From assembly GCA_021846125.1 (NCBI GenBank), contig JAJZCK010000003.1, positions 1-38,664 of the forward strand: 38,664 nt of DNA. The letters run 5' to 3'. Numbering within the stretch: the first letter of the stretch is position 1; each line of letters opens with the position of its first letter. The notes beneath the pieces were generated by a model. It saw nothing but the letters and a program-made list of their open reading frames with translations, had not been told where the DNA came from and ran no database searches. The stretch comes from Actinomycetes bacterium (GTDB taxonomy: Bacteria; Actinomycetota; Acidimicrobiia; Acidimicrobiales; Bog-793). Below, piece after piece: positions 16,378 to 24,088 of the stretch. The translations under genes and the position numbers were made by a program.

Positions 16378-16391
16378 TGACAAGGTTGTCA
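16378..16391. promoter_or_regulatory. Candidate operator 2 (TGACAAGGTTGTCA)
   Basis: A second 14-bp inverted repeat with the same TGACA-N4-TGTCA layout, 87 bp from the first. Both lie in the 163-bp gap between thiE and the importer operon. The pairing suggests one dimeric regulator with two sites, most likely the LacI protein encoded inside the operon. Confidence 0.55.
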
Positions 16392-16424
16392 CGACCGTCG
16401 GGTCTTCGCGAGGTCCTCGCGGGG

Positions 16425-17066
16425 TCACCGCCCTGTCCGGCGCCTCAGCTCCGCGGCCGCAGCCGTCGGCTCGCGCGCAGCGCAGATCGCAGCCACGACC
16501 GCGATGCCCGCCACGCCGGCACCGGCGACCTCGCGAGCCCGCTCGACTGTGATCCCTCCGATGGCGACGCACGGCACCGGCGACACCGCGCAGATCGCAC
16601 GCAGCCCGTCGACGCCGATCGGCGCCGCGGCGTCGGGCTTCGTCGCCGTCGTGAAGACCGGCCCGACGCCGAGGTAGTCGACCGTGCCGGGGGCGAGCGC
16701 CGCCGCCGCCACGGCTTGTGACAGGCAGGTGACGGACCAGCCGATCACGAGGCGCTCCCCCGCGATCTCGCGTGCCATCCCCACCGGGAGATCCGACTGG
16801 CCGAGGTGGACACCGTCTGCGCCGGCTGCGAGAGCGACGTCGAGGCGGTCGTCGACGACGAGCGCGACGCCGGTGCCCGCGAGAAGCTCGCGCAGCCCGA
16901 TCGCCGACACCGTGAGCTCTCGAGCCGTCGCCCGATGGTCACGGAGCTGGACCGCCGTCACCCCTCCTGCGACCGCCGCACGCACCGTCTCCGGTACGCC
17001 TCGGGCACCGCACGCCGCGGCATCGGTGACGAGGTAGAGGCGCGGGTCGAAAGTTGCCCGGCTCAC
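16425..17066 (-). CDS. thiE: Thiamine-phosphate synthase
   Basis: A 213-residue TIM-barrel enzyme that joins hydroxymethylpyrimidine diphosphate and thiazole phosphate to give thiamine phosphate in the cytosol. Family motifs seen are LYLVTD at the N-terminus, VQLRDH, the diphosphate-site GVHLGQSDLP, YLGVGPVFTTATKPDA and VAIGGIT. GTG 17066, four bases after the thiM stop, gives the normal family length (about 210). The open frame extending to 17183 only adds sequence overlapping thiM. It forms an operon with thiM under the TPP riboswitch. Confidence 0.93.
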   Translation of the reverse strand: MSRATFDPRLYLVTDAAACGARGVPETVRAAVAGGVTAVQLRDHRATARELTVSAIGLRELLAGTGVALVVDDRLDVALAAGADGVHLGQSDLPVGMAREIAGERLVIGWSVTCLSQAVAAAALAPGTVDYLGVGPVFTTATKPDAAAPIGVDGLRAICAVSPVPCVAIGGITVERAREVAGAGVAGIAVVAAICAAREPTAAAAELRRRTGR

Positions 17067-17070
17067 CGCG

Positions 17071-17874
17071 TCACCCGCCGGCCACAGTGCGGGACTCCTC
17101 GGACAAGGCTGCGAGCTCGTCGAGAAGAGCGACGGCGAACGATCCCGGACCGGGGCTCCCGCCGGCGGCACGCTCCCCGGCACGCGCGAGCACGGCAGAT
17201 GCGGCCGACGCTGCGAGAAGGACGTCGGCCTCGACGGCGGCGAACGCCGCGACGAGCGCGCCGAGCGCGCAGCCGACCCCCGTGACCCTCGTCATGAGCG
17301 GGCTCCCGCCCGGGACCGCGACGACGTCCGCGCCGTCGGTGACGTAGTCGACCGCGCCGCTCACGGCGACAACGCAGCCGGCGGCACGCGCGAGCGTGAG
17401 CGCCGCACCGAGAGCTTCGTCCGATCCTGCTTGCGAATCGACGCCCCGCCCGCCGGGACCGGCACCCGCGAGGCTCATGATCTCGGATGCGTTGCCTCGC
17501 ACCACCGACGGGCGCGCCGCGAGCAGCTCCCCGGCGAAGCGCGTCCGGTGGGCGAGGGCGCCGACGGCAACCGGGTCGAGGACCCACGGCCGTCCCGCCG
17601 CCGCCGCGCCCGTCGCCGCCGCGCGCATCGCGACCTCGCGCTCGGCCGAGAGGGTGCCGAGGTTGACGAGGACGGCACCGGCGGTCGCGGCGAACTCCCC
17701 GGACTCCTGCGAGTTCTCGACCATCGCCGGAGACGCGTCCACGGCGAGGAGCACGTTCGCCGTGAAGCCCGCCACGACGACGTTCGTCAGGCAGTGGACG
17801 AGGGGATGCCCCGCCCGCACCTCGGCCAAGAGCTCCGGCACACGACGATCGGTCCAGGTCAGCTCGGAGTGCAT
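17071..17874 (-). CDS. thiM: Hydroxyethylthiazole kinase
   Basis: A 267-residue ribokinase-fold enzyme that phosphorylates 4-methyl-5-hydroxyethylthiazole for thiamine salvage. Recognisable blocks are PLVHCLTNVVVAGFTANVLLA, SPAMVENSQE, WVLDPVAVGA, VRGNASEIMSL (thiazole/Mg site) and the C-terminal anion hole VTGVGCALGA, where a cysteine stands in the catalytic position as in other ThiM proteins. ATG 17874 follows GGAGGG by 9 bp, and that site is part of the riboswitch. Together with thiE it forms a salvage operon. Confidence 0.93.
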   Translation of the reverse strand: MHSELTWTDRRVPELLAEVRAGHPLVHCLTNVVVAGFTANVLLAVDASPAMVENSQESGEFAATAGAVLVNLGTLSAEREVAMRAAATGAAAAGRPWVLDPVAVGALAHRTRFAGELLAARPSVVRGNASEIMSLAGAGPGGRGVDSQAGSDEALGAALTLARAAGCVVAVSGAVDYVTDGADVVAVPGGSPLMTRVTGVGCALGALVAAFAAVEADVLLAASAASAVLARAGERAAGGSPGPGSFAVALLDELAALSEESRTVAGG

Positions 17875-17879
17875 GGGCG

Positions 17880-17975
17880 ACGTCCCTCCGCTCGTACGAA
17901 CGAGATCAGGTTCGACAGGTCTCTCTCAGCCCGCGGGCGGTCCGGACGGACCACCGCGGGCACCCTGCGTCTCCC
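17880..17975 (-). ncRNA. TPP riboswitch (THI element)
   Basis: Read on the minus strand, the segment has the conserved TPP aptamer pieces in order: GGGTGCCC at the 5' side, GCTGAGA in the pyrimidine-sensing arm, CCTGATC in the diphosphate arm, and a closing strand GCGGAGGGA. A GC-rich variable stem separates the first two. The closing strand contains the thiM ribosome site, so ligand binding should directly hide it and block translation. Confidence 0.93.
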
Positions 17976-17981
17976 CAGATC

Positions 17982-18019
17982 CTACCGATCCATTCCTACC
18001 GATCCATTCCTACCGATCC
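17982..18019 (+). repeat. 14-bp tandem repeat, 2.7 copies
   Basis: The unit CTACCGATCCATTC occurs at 17982-17995 and 17996-18009, with a partial copy at 18010-18019. It lies between the TPP riboswitch and the next plus-strand gene, probably in or near the thiM promoter. Confidence 0.9.
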
Positions 18020-18087
18020 GGCCACCGCGCCGCGGCCGGGCGGGCTCGGTCGCTCCGGTGCGCCCCGCACGGGTACCCTTGACGCCC

Positions 18088-18747
18088 GTGGCGACGAAGG
18101 ACGTGAAGGCTGGGGGGCACGAGACGGAGCCTGGGCCCGACGGCAGCGAGGCCGACCCGGGCGCCACCTATCGCCAGCCGAAGAGCCTGCGGGAGATCGC
18201 GAGCGACCTCTGGCGCCCGAGGTTCGGCACGCGGCCGGAGCCTGGCGCCGGCCAGCGGGCGCCGACCACGAAGGACGTCGTCAACGGCCTCGCCCGCAAC
18301 GAGCTCGCCATCGGCACGGCTCTGCTCCTCGCCGAGCTGGCGATCACGATCGCGGACTACGTCGTCTGGCACCACTCGCACGACCTGAAGCTTCGCCAGC
18401 TCGCGCCGGACGCCCTCGTCGCCGGACTCGTCGGCACGGCGATCATGGCCCTCGGCGTGGCGCTCCACCGCCGCGCCCTGCTCGGTTTCGCAGCCTTCAT
18501 CGTCGGCATGGAGTCGATCTCCTTCGGCAACGTCTTCGGTCTCATCTACCTGTTCTTCGGGGGATGGCTCATCATGCGGGTCATGCGCAAGCAGCGCCAG
18601 GACAAGGCCCTCGGCCTCGCGGCGTCGTCCGCCGACCCCCGCAGGACCACGCGGTCGGCCCGCTCGGCGCGACCGGTGCCGTCGGGACCGAAGCCGTCGA
18701 AGCGCTACACCCCGCCGCGGCGCTCGGCCGCGGCGAGGAAGCGGTGA
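18088..18747 (+). CDS. Small membrane protein of unknown function
   Basis: I do not recognise a family. The 219-residue product starts with a charged, glycine/proline-rich segment (about 1-70). It has three or four hydrophobic helices between roughly 71 and 170 (LAIGTALLLAELAITIADYVV, then ALVAGLVGTAIMALGVAL, then LLGFAAFIVGMESISFGNVF with GLIYLFFGGWLIM). It ends with a strongly basic tail rich in R, S, P and K. GTG 18088 is the chosen start. The hydrophobic core and frame use mark it as coding. It is 81 bp upstream of the acyl reductase gene in the same direction and may be cotranscribed, but a functional link is not shown. Confidence 0.75.
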   Translation: MATKDVKAGGHETEPGPDGSEADPGATYRQPKSLREIASDLWRPRFGTRPEPGAGQRAPTTKDVVNGLARNELAIGTALLLAELAITIADYVVWHHSHDLKLRQLAPDALVAGLVGTAIMALGVALHRRALLGFAAFIVGMESISFGNVFGLIYLFFGGWLIMRVMRKQRQDKALGLAASSADPRRTTRSARSARPVPSGPKPSKRYTPPRRSAAARKR

Positions 18748-18828
18748 CGGTGCGGACCGCCCCGCCACGGCGTCCCGCGCGCCTCGCCAGGCAGGAGCGT
18801 TGAGCCGGTCGGGCGACGGGGCGCCGAG

Positions 18829-21252
18829 ATGATCGCCGACGCGCTCGCCGGCAAGAGGATTGCCGTCACCGGGGCGACCGGCTTCCTCGGCACCGCTCTC
18901 GTCGAGCGCCTCCTGCGCAGCGTTCCAGGGTGCGAGGTCGTCCTGCTCGTGCGACCGGGTCGTCGGCTCGACGCAGCGGAGCGCACGGCACGCGAGATCT
19001 TGCGCAACGACTGCTTCGACCGGCTCCGGGCCGAGCTCGGCGACGGCTTCGCCGGCGAGGTCGCTCGCCGCGTCACCACGATCGCCGGCGACGTCGGGAC
19101 CGACGGCCTCGGCCTCGACGACCAAGCACGGGCCCTGCTCGCGAGCTGCGACGTGGTCGTCCACTCCGCGGCGACGGTCAGCTTCGACGCCCCGCTCGAC
19201 GGCGCCGTCGAGGTCAACCTGCTCGGTCCGAGCCGTGTGGCGGCCGCGATGCTCGACGCAGCGCGTGCCTACCGGCCCGCCGCTCGGCCACTCCCCCATC
19301 TCGTCGCCGTGTCGACCGCCTATGTGAACAGCGGTCACCACGGGGACGCCAGCGAGGAGCTCGTCACGCAGAGCCGCTACCTCGCTCTGCCGGACTGGCG
19401 CGGCGAGGTCGCTGCCGCGAGGCGCTCCCGCTCCGACGCCGACGCGGAGAGCCGGACGCCGGCAAGGCTCGCCGAGCTCCGCAAGGCCGCCCGGCGCGAG
19501 CTCGGCGCAGCGGGGACCGCTCTGCTTGCCGAGCGGACCGAGAAGCTACGCGGGGAGTGGGTGGACGACACGCTCGTCGAGCTCGGCCGGTCTCGCGCGC
19601 AAGCGCTCGGCTGGCCCGACGCCTACGCCTACACGAAGTCCCTCGGCGAGATGGCGCTCGGCGACAGCTGCGAGGACCTCCCCGTGTCGATCGTGCGCCC
19701 ATCGATCGTCGAGTCCGCCCTCGCGGAGCCGCGCCCGGGCTGGATCCGAGGCTTTCGCATGGCCGAGCCGGTCATCATCTCCTACGCCCGTGGCCTGCTC
19801 CGGCAGTTCCCCGGCGTCCCGGAGGGAGTCGTCGACGTCATACCGGTCGACCTCGTCGTCGCGGCCATCATCGCCGTCGCCGCGCACGGCCCGGAGGTCG
19901 CCGGCGGCGGTGACGGCTGCGATCCGGCCGTGTACCAGGTCGCGTCCGGCGTGCGGAACCCGTTCCGCTACGGCACCCTCGTCGACCTCTGCGAGCAGTG
20001 GTTCACCGAGCGACCCCTCTACGACGCCAAGGGCCAACCGATCGTCGTTCCCACCTGGTCCTTCCCCGGCCGTGGCAAGGTCCAGGGCGACCTGAGGCGC
20101 GCCGCGAAGGGCCTCCAGGCGATCGAGCGCATCGCGAGCATGCTGCCGGTACGCGGCGCGCTCGCCGAGAGGGTCAGCGCCGTCGAGGAGAAGCGGGACC
20201 TCGCGGAGCGTGCCCTCGGCTACGTCGAGCTCTACGGCGCCTACACCGAGACCGAGGCACGCTTTCGCGTCGACCGGACCCTCGCGCTTTACGACTCGCT
20301 CGACGACACCGACCGCACCGACTTCTGCTTCGACCCCGCTGTCGTCGACTGGGAGCACTACGTCACCGAGGTGCACCTGCCGTCGGTCGTCGCGCACGCT
20401 CGGGTCCGGACCTCGCCGGGCCGGCGTGTCACGGCGAGCAGGGAGGACCGGGCGCGGGCGGCGATCCTGTCGTCCGAGCCACGCTGCGCGGTGTTCGATC
20501 TCGAGCAGACCCTCGTGAGCTCGAACGTCGTCGAGTCGTACGCGTGGCTCGCGACACGTCACCTCGCCCCGCTCGCACGAGCACGGCTGGCGGTCCAGCT
20601 CGTCGCCGAGGGTCCTCGTCTCCTCGCGCTCGACCGCCGAGACCGCGGCGACTTCCTCCGCTCCTTCTACCGCCGCTACGAGGACGCCCCGGCCGAGCGG
20701 GTCCGTGACGACGCCTGGGAGCTGTTCGGCGACCTGATCCTCACCCGGTCGTTCCCCGACGGGTTGCAGCGGGTCCGCGACCACCGTGCGCTCGGCCACA
20801 AGACCCTGCTCATCACCGGTGCGCTCGACTTCGTCGTCGCGCCGCTCGCACCGCTGTTCGACGAGATCGTCTGCGCGCGCCTCGGCGAGCTCGACGGCAG
20901 GTTCACCGGTGAGATGGTCGCGACACCGCCGACCGGCGAGGCCCGCGCGCTTCTCATGGAGCGCTGGGCGGCATCGTTCGGGCTCGGCAAGGAGTCGACC
21001 GTCGCCTACGCGGACTCGACGAGCGACCTGCCGATGCTCGAGGCAGCCGGCCACCCGGTAGCGGTGAACCCCGAGCCGAAGCTCTCCGCTGTGGCACGCA
21101 AGCGCGGCTGGCCGGTCGAGCTCTGGCAGCAGACGCGTGGTGGACCGCGCCGGCCACTCGCCGTGTCGACCCGGCGGGTCGGCACGCGCACCCCGGCGCC
21201 GCGGGCGGCTGCCGCGGGCAACCCGGCACCGGAACGAGGACGGCTGTCGTGA
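18829..21252 (+). CDS. Fatty acyl reductase (male-sterility type SDR) fused to a HAD-IB phosphatase-like domain
   Basis: An 807-residue two-domain protein. The N-terminal part is an extended SDR of the FAR family, which reduces acyl-CoA to aldehyde or alcohol with NAD(P)H. It has TGATGFLG at residues 14-21, VVHSAATVSF, and catalytic Y266-x3-K270 in YAYTKSLGE, followed by the FAR C-terminal region to about 500. The second part (about 550-760) is a HAD-IB domain. Its motif I reads FDLEQTL, with nucleophile D557 but E559 where HAD phosphatases have the acid/base aspartate. Motif IV (D729, D733) is intact. The usual motif III lysine (GxxK) is not evident in TGEARALLMER. The phosphatase activity is therefore uncertain. 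The stop overlaps the next start (GTGA). Confidence 0.85.
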   Translation: MIADALAGKRIAVTGATGFLGTALVERLLRSVPGCEVVLLVRPGRRLDAAERTAREILRNDCFDRLRAELGDGFAGEVARRVTTIAGDVGTDGLGLDDQARALLASCDVVVHSAATVSFDAPLDGAVEVNLLGPSRVAAAMLDAARAYRPAARPLPHLVAVSTAYVNSGHHGDASEELVTQSRYLALPDWRGEVAAARRSRSDADAESRTPARLAELRKAARRELGAAGTALLAERTEKLRGEWVDDTLVELGRSRAQALGWPDAYAYTKSLGEMALGDSCEDLPVSIVRPSIVESALAEPRPGWIRGFRMAEPVIISYARGLLRQFPGVPEGVVDVIPVDLVVAAIIAVAAHGPEVAGGGDGCDPAVYQVASGVRNPFRYGTLVDLCEQWFTERPLYDAKGQPIVVPTWSFPGRGKVQGDLRRAAKGLQAIERIASMLPVRGALAERVSAVEEKRDLAERALGYVELYGAYTETEARFRVDRTLALYDSLDDTDRTDFCFDPAVVDWEHYVTEVHLPSVVAHARVRTSPGRRVTASREDRARAAILSSEPRCAVFDLEQTLVSSNVVESYAWLATRHLAPLARARLAVQLVAEGPRLLALDRRDRGDFLRSFYRRYEDAPAERVRDDAWELFGDLILTRSFPDGLQRVRDHRALGHKTLLITGALDFVVAPLAPLFDEIVCARLGELDGRFTGEMVATPPTGEARALLMERWAASFGLGKESTVAYADSTSDLPMLEAAGHPVAVNPEPKLSAVARKRGWPVELWQQTRGGPRRPLAVSTRRVGTRTPAPRAAAAGNPAPERGRLS

Positions 21253-22502
21253 GGGAGATCCTCGTCGAGCGGAGCCTTGCCCGCTTCGCCGCCGCGCGCG
21301 CCGCGTCGGTGGTCGCCGGCGCTGGCAGCGGCATCACCGTCGGGCCACTCCGCCTCGCCGACCGCGAGCCTCGGGCGCTGCCGGGCCCGGACTGGCATCG
21401 CGTCTCGCCCGTGCTCGCGGGGATCTGCGGCTCCGACCTCGCGACAGTCGACGGGGCGAGCTCGCGTTACTTCGAGTCGATCGTCAGCTTCCCCTTCGTC
21501 CTCGGGCACGAGATCGTCGGCACGGTCGGTGGCGGACGTCTCGCGGGCTCCCGGGTGGTCGTCGAGCCGGTGCTCGGCTGCGTCGCCCGCGCGATCGAGC
21601 CGCCGTGCCCGGCATGCGCGGCCGGCCGCAAGGGCGCTTGCGAGCGCATCGCCTTCGGCCACCTGAAGCCGGGCTTGCAGACGGGCTTCTGCGCGGACAC
21701 GGGCGGCGGCTGGTCGGACGGCCTCGTCGCGCACACGTCACAGCTGCACGCGGTGCCGGCGGAGCTGTCCGACGAGGCTGCGGTCATGGTCGAGCCGGCG
21801 GCGTGCGCGATCCACGCGGCACTTCTCGGCGCCGTCGTCCCGGGCGAGCGGGTCGTCGTGCTCGGCAGCGGCACGCTCGGTCTCGCCACCCTCGCCGCTC
21901 TGCGCCACTACGGCCAGCCTGCAGTCGTCGTCGCGGTCGCGAAGCACCCCGTCCAACGTGATCTCGCGGAGCAGCTCGGCGCCGACCAGGTCGTACGCCC
22001 CGAGGAGCTCGAGCGCGCCGTGCGGCGGCTCACGGGCTCCCTCGGCCTCGCGGGAGGAGGATCGCCGTCACGCCTCACCGGCGGCGCGGACGTCGTCTTC
22101 GACTGCGTCGGCTCGTCCTCGTCGATCGCCTCCTCGCTGGCGGTCGTCCGCCCCGGTGGGCGCGTCGTGCTCGTCGGGATGCCGGGCACGGTGCGGCTCG
22201 ACCTCGCGCCGCTCTGGCAGCGCGAGATCGCGCTCGTCGGTGCCTACGCCTACGGCACGGAGCAGACCCCAGACGGACCGAGGTCGACGTTCGACCTGGC
22301 GTTCGAGCTCGTCGCGGCTGCGCGCCTCGAGCGGCTCGTCTCGGCCCGCTACCCTCTCGAGCGCTACGAGGAAGCTGTGCGCCATGCTGCGAACGCAGGA
22401 CGGCGCGGCGCCGTGAAGGTCGTGTTCGCCATCGGCCGATCCTCCTCACCGGCCTGGCGGTCCGGGCCCCCGAACACCGAGAGCGTGGAGACGAACGCGT
22501 GA
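21249..22502 (+). CDS. Zinc-binding dehydrogenase (MDR family)
   Basis: A 417-residue alcohol dehydrogenase-like protein. The zinc ligands are visible in AGICGSDL and LGHEIVG, and a structural cysteine group in CPACAAGRKGAC. The NAD loop is VLGSGTLGLATLAAL. FDCVGSSSSI and GGRVVLVGMPG follow in the usual order. It is coupled to both neighbours by 4-bp GTGA overlaps, so it should act in the same pathway as the acyl reductase and the LarA-like protein. It could oxidise or reduce a long-chain alcohol or a hydroxylated intermediate. The tail of about 25 residues is not conserved. Confidence 0.85.
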   Translation: MREILVERSLARFAAARAASVVAGAGSGITVGPLRLADREPRALPGPDWHRVSPVLAGICGSDLATVDGASSRYFESIVSFPFVLGHEIVGTVGGGRLAGSRVVVEPVLGCVARAIEPPCPACAAGRKGACERIAFGHLKPGLQTGFCADTGGGWSDGLVAHTSQLHAVPAELSDEAAVMVEPAACAIHAALLGAVVPGERVVVLGSGTLGLATLAALRHYGQPAVVVAVAKHPVQRDLAEQLGADQVVRPEELERAVRRLTGSLGLAGGGSPSRLTGGADVVFDCVGSSSSIASSLAVVRPGGRVVLVGMPGTVRLDLAPLWQREIALVGAYAYGTEQTPDGPRSTFDLAFELVAAARLERLVSARYPLERYEEAVRHAANAGRRGAVKVVFAIGRSSSPAWRSGPPNTESVETNA

Positions 22503-24088
22503 GTCCGAGACCTGGTTTCGTCCTCGAGGTGGACCGTTCGACACCACCGACGTTGTTCTGGCACGGCGAAGGGTGGCGGCTCGAGCGCCTTCCCGCCGGC
22601 AGTCGTGTCGTCTACCCGCCGGAGCCCCTCCCCGCTCTCGAGGACCCTGACGCTGCGATCCGCCACGCGCTGGAGCATCCCGCGGGCGACTCCTCGCCGC
22701 TCTCCGCGCTACTCCGTCCCGGCGCCAAGGTGACGATCGCGTTCGACGACGTCTCGCTGCCGCTTCCCCCCATGCGCGCTCCCGACGTGCGCCAGCGCGT
22801 CGTCGAGGCCGTGCTCGACGCGGCCGCAGGAGCGGGCGTCGACGACGTCGTGCTGATCGCCGCGCTCGCGCTCCACCGGCGGATGACAGACGCGGAGCTG
22901 CGCCACGCGCTCGGGTCCCGGGTGTTCGACGCGTTCGCCCCGCACGGCCTGCTCCTCCAGCACGACGCGGAGGACCCGGCCGGTGTCGTCCACCTCGGCC
23001 TCACGGACCACGGCGAGGACGTCGAGATCAACCGCCGCGCGGCCGAGAGCGACCTTCTCGTCTACGTCAACATCAATCTCGTCGCGATGGACGGCGGCCA
23101 CAAGTCGGTGGCGACGGGCCTGGCGAGCTACAAGAGCATCCGCCACCACCACAACGTCCGCACGATGCAGCAGAGCCGCTCGTTCATGGACCGCCACCAC
23201 AGCGAGCTCCACACGTCGAACTGGCGCATGGGCCGGCTCATCGCGAAGGCAGGTGTCAAGGTCTTCCAGATCGAGACCACCTTGAACCTCGACACCTTCC
23301 CGTCGCAGTTCTCCTTCCTGCAAAAGCGCGAGTGGGAGTGGTCTCTCCGGGACCGTGCTGCGTTCCACGCGACGAGCGCGGCGCTCGAGCGCACCCCGGC
23401 AGGGCTCAAGCGCCAGATCTTCCAGTCGATCCGCTCGCCACACGCGCTCACCTCGGTCCACGCTGGCGAGGTGGAAGCGGTCCACGAGCTCACGCTCGCA
23501 GACGTCCACCGCCAGCAGCTCGTACGCGTCGACGGCCAGGCCGACGTCCTCACGATGGGCCTTCCATACATCTGCCCGTACAACGTCAACTCGATCATGA
23601 ACCCGATCCTCGTCGCGTGCCTCGGGCTCGGGTACTTCTTCAACCTCTACCGGGGCAGGCCGCTCGTGCGCGAGGGGGGGGTGTGCATCATGTCGCACCC
23701 GACGCCGTGGGCGTTCAACCCAGTCCATCACCCGAGCTACATCGACTTCTTCGAGCAGGTGCTCGCCGAGACCGTCGACCCGCTCGAGATCGAGGCCAAG
23801 TACGAGGAGTCGTTCGCCACCGATCCGTGGTACGTCCACCTCTACCGCACCTCGAACGCCTACCACGGGGTGCACCCGTTCTACATGTGGTACTGGTGCG
23901 CGCACGCCCTCCAGCACCTCGGGCAGGTGATCGTCGTCGGCGGCGACAGGGCGGCCGTCCGCAGGCTCGGCTTCAAGCCCGCCTCGAGCCTCGCCGACGC
24001 GCTCGAGATGGCCGAGGACGTCGTCGGGCGCGACCCGAGCATCACCCACCTGCACAACCCACCGCTGTTCCTCGCCGACGTCACGTGA
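22499..24088 (+). CDS. LarA-like (DUF2088, lactate racemase N-terminal domain) protein
   Basis: A 529-residue member of the LarA superfamily, whose characterised members racemise or epimerise 2-hydroxy acids with a nickel-pincer nucleotide. The opening FDDVSLPLPPM matches the LarA substrate loop. LHRRMTDAEL places H126 at the first catalytic histidine position. GGHKSVATGLASY places K202 at the lysine that holds the cofactor, and H216-H218 follow. The protein is about 100 residues longer than typical LarA. No larB, larC or larE genes for cofactor synthesis are in the window. It is coupled to an MDR upstream and an acyltransferase downstream, a setting unlike lactate metabolism. A lipid-related hydroxy-acid or sugar-acid substrate is an inference. 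Confidence 0.78.
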   Translation: MSPRPGFVLEVDRSTPPTLFWHGEGWRLERLPAGSRVVYPPEPLPALEDPDAAIRHALEHPAGDSSPLSALLRPGAKVTIAFDDVSLPLPPMRAPDVRQRVVEAVLDAAAGAGVDDVVLIAALALHRRMTDAELRHALGSRVFDAFAPHGLLLQHDAEDPAGVVHLGLTDHGEDVEINRRAAESDLLVYVNINLVAMDGGHKSVATGLASYKSIRHHHNVRTMQQSRSFMDRHHSELHTSNWRMGRLIAKAGVKVFQIETTLNLDTFPSQFSFLQKREWEWSLRDRAAFHATSAALERTPAGLKRQIFQSIRSPHALTSVHAGEVEAVHELTLADVHRQQLVRVDGQADVLTMGLPYICPYNVNSIMNPILVACLGLGYFFNLYRGRPLVREGGVCIMSHPTPWAFNPVHHPSYIDFFEQVLAETVDPLEIEAKYEESFATDPWYVHLYRTSNAYHGVHPFYMWYWCAHALQHLGQVIVVGGDRAAVRRLGFKPASSLADALEMAEDVVGRDPSITHLHNPPLFLADVT

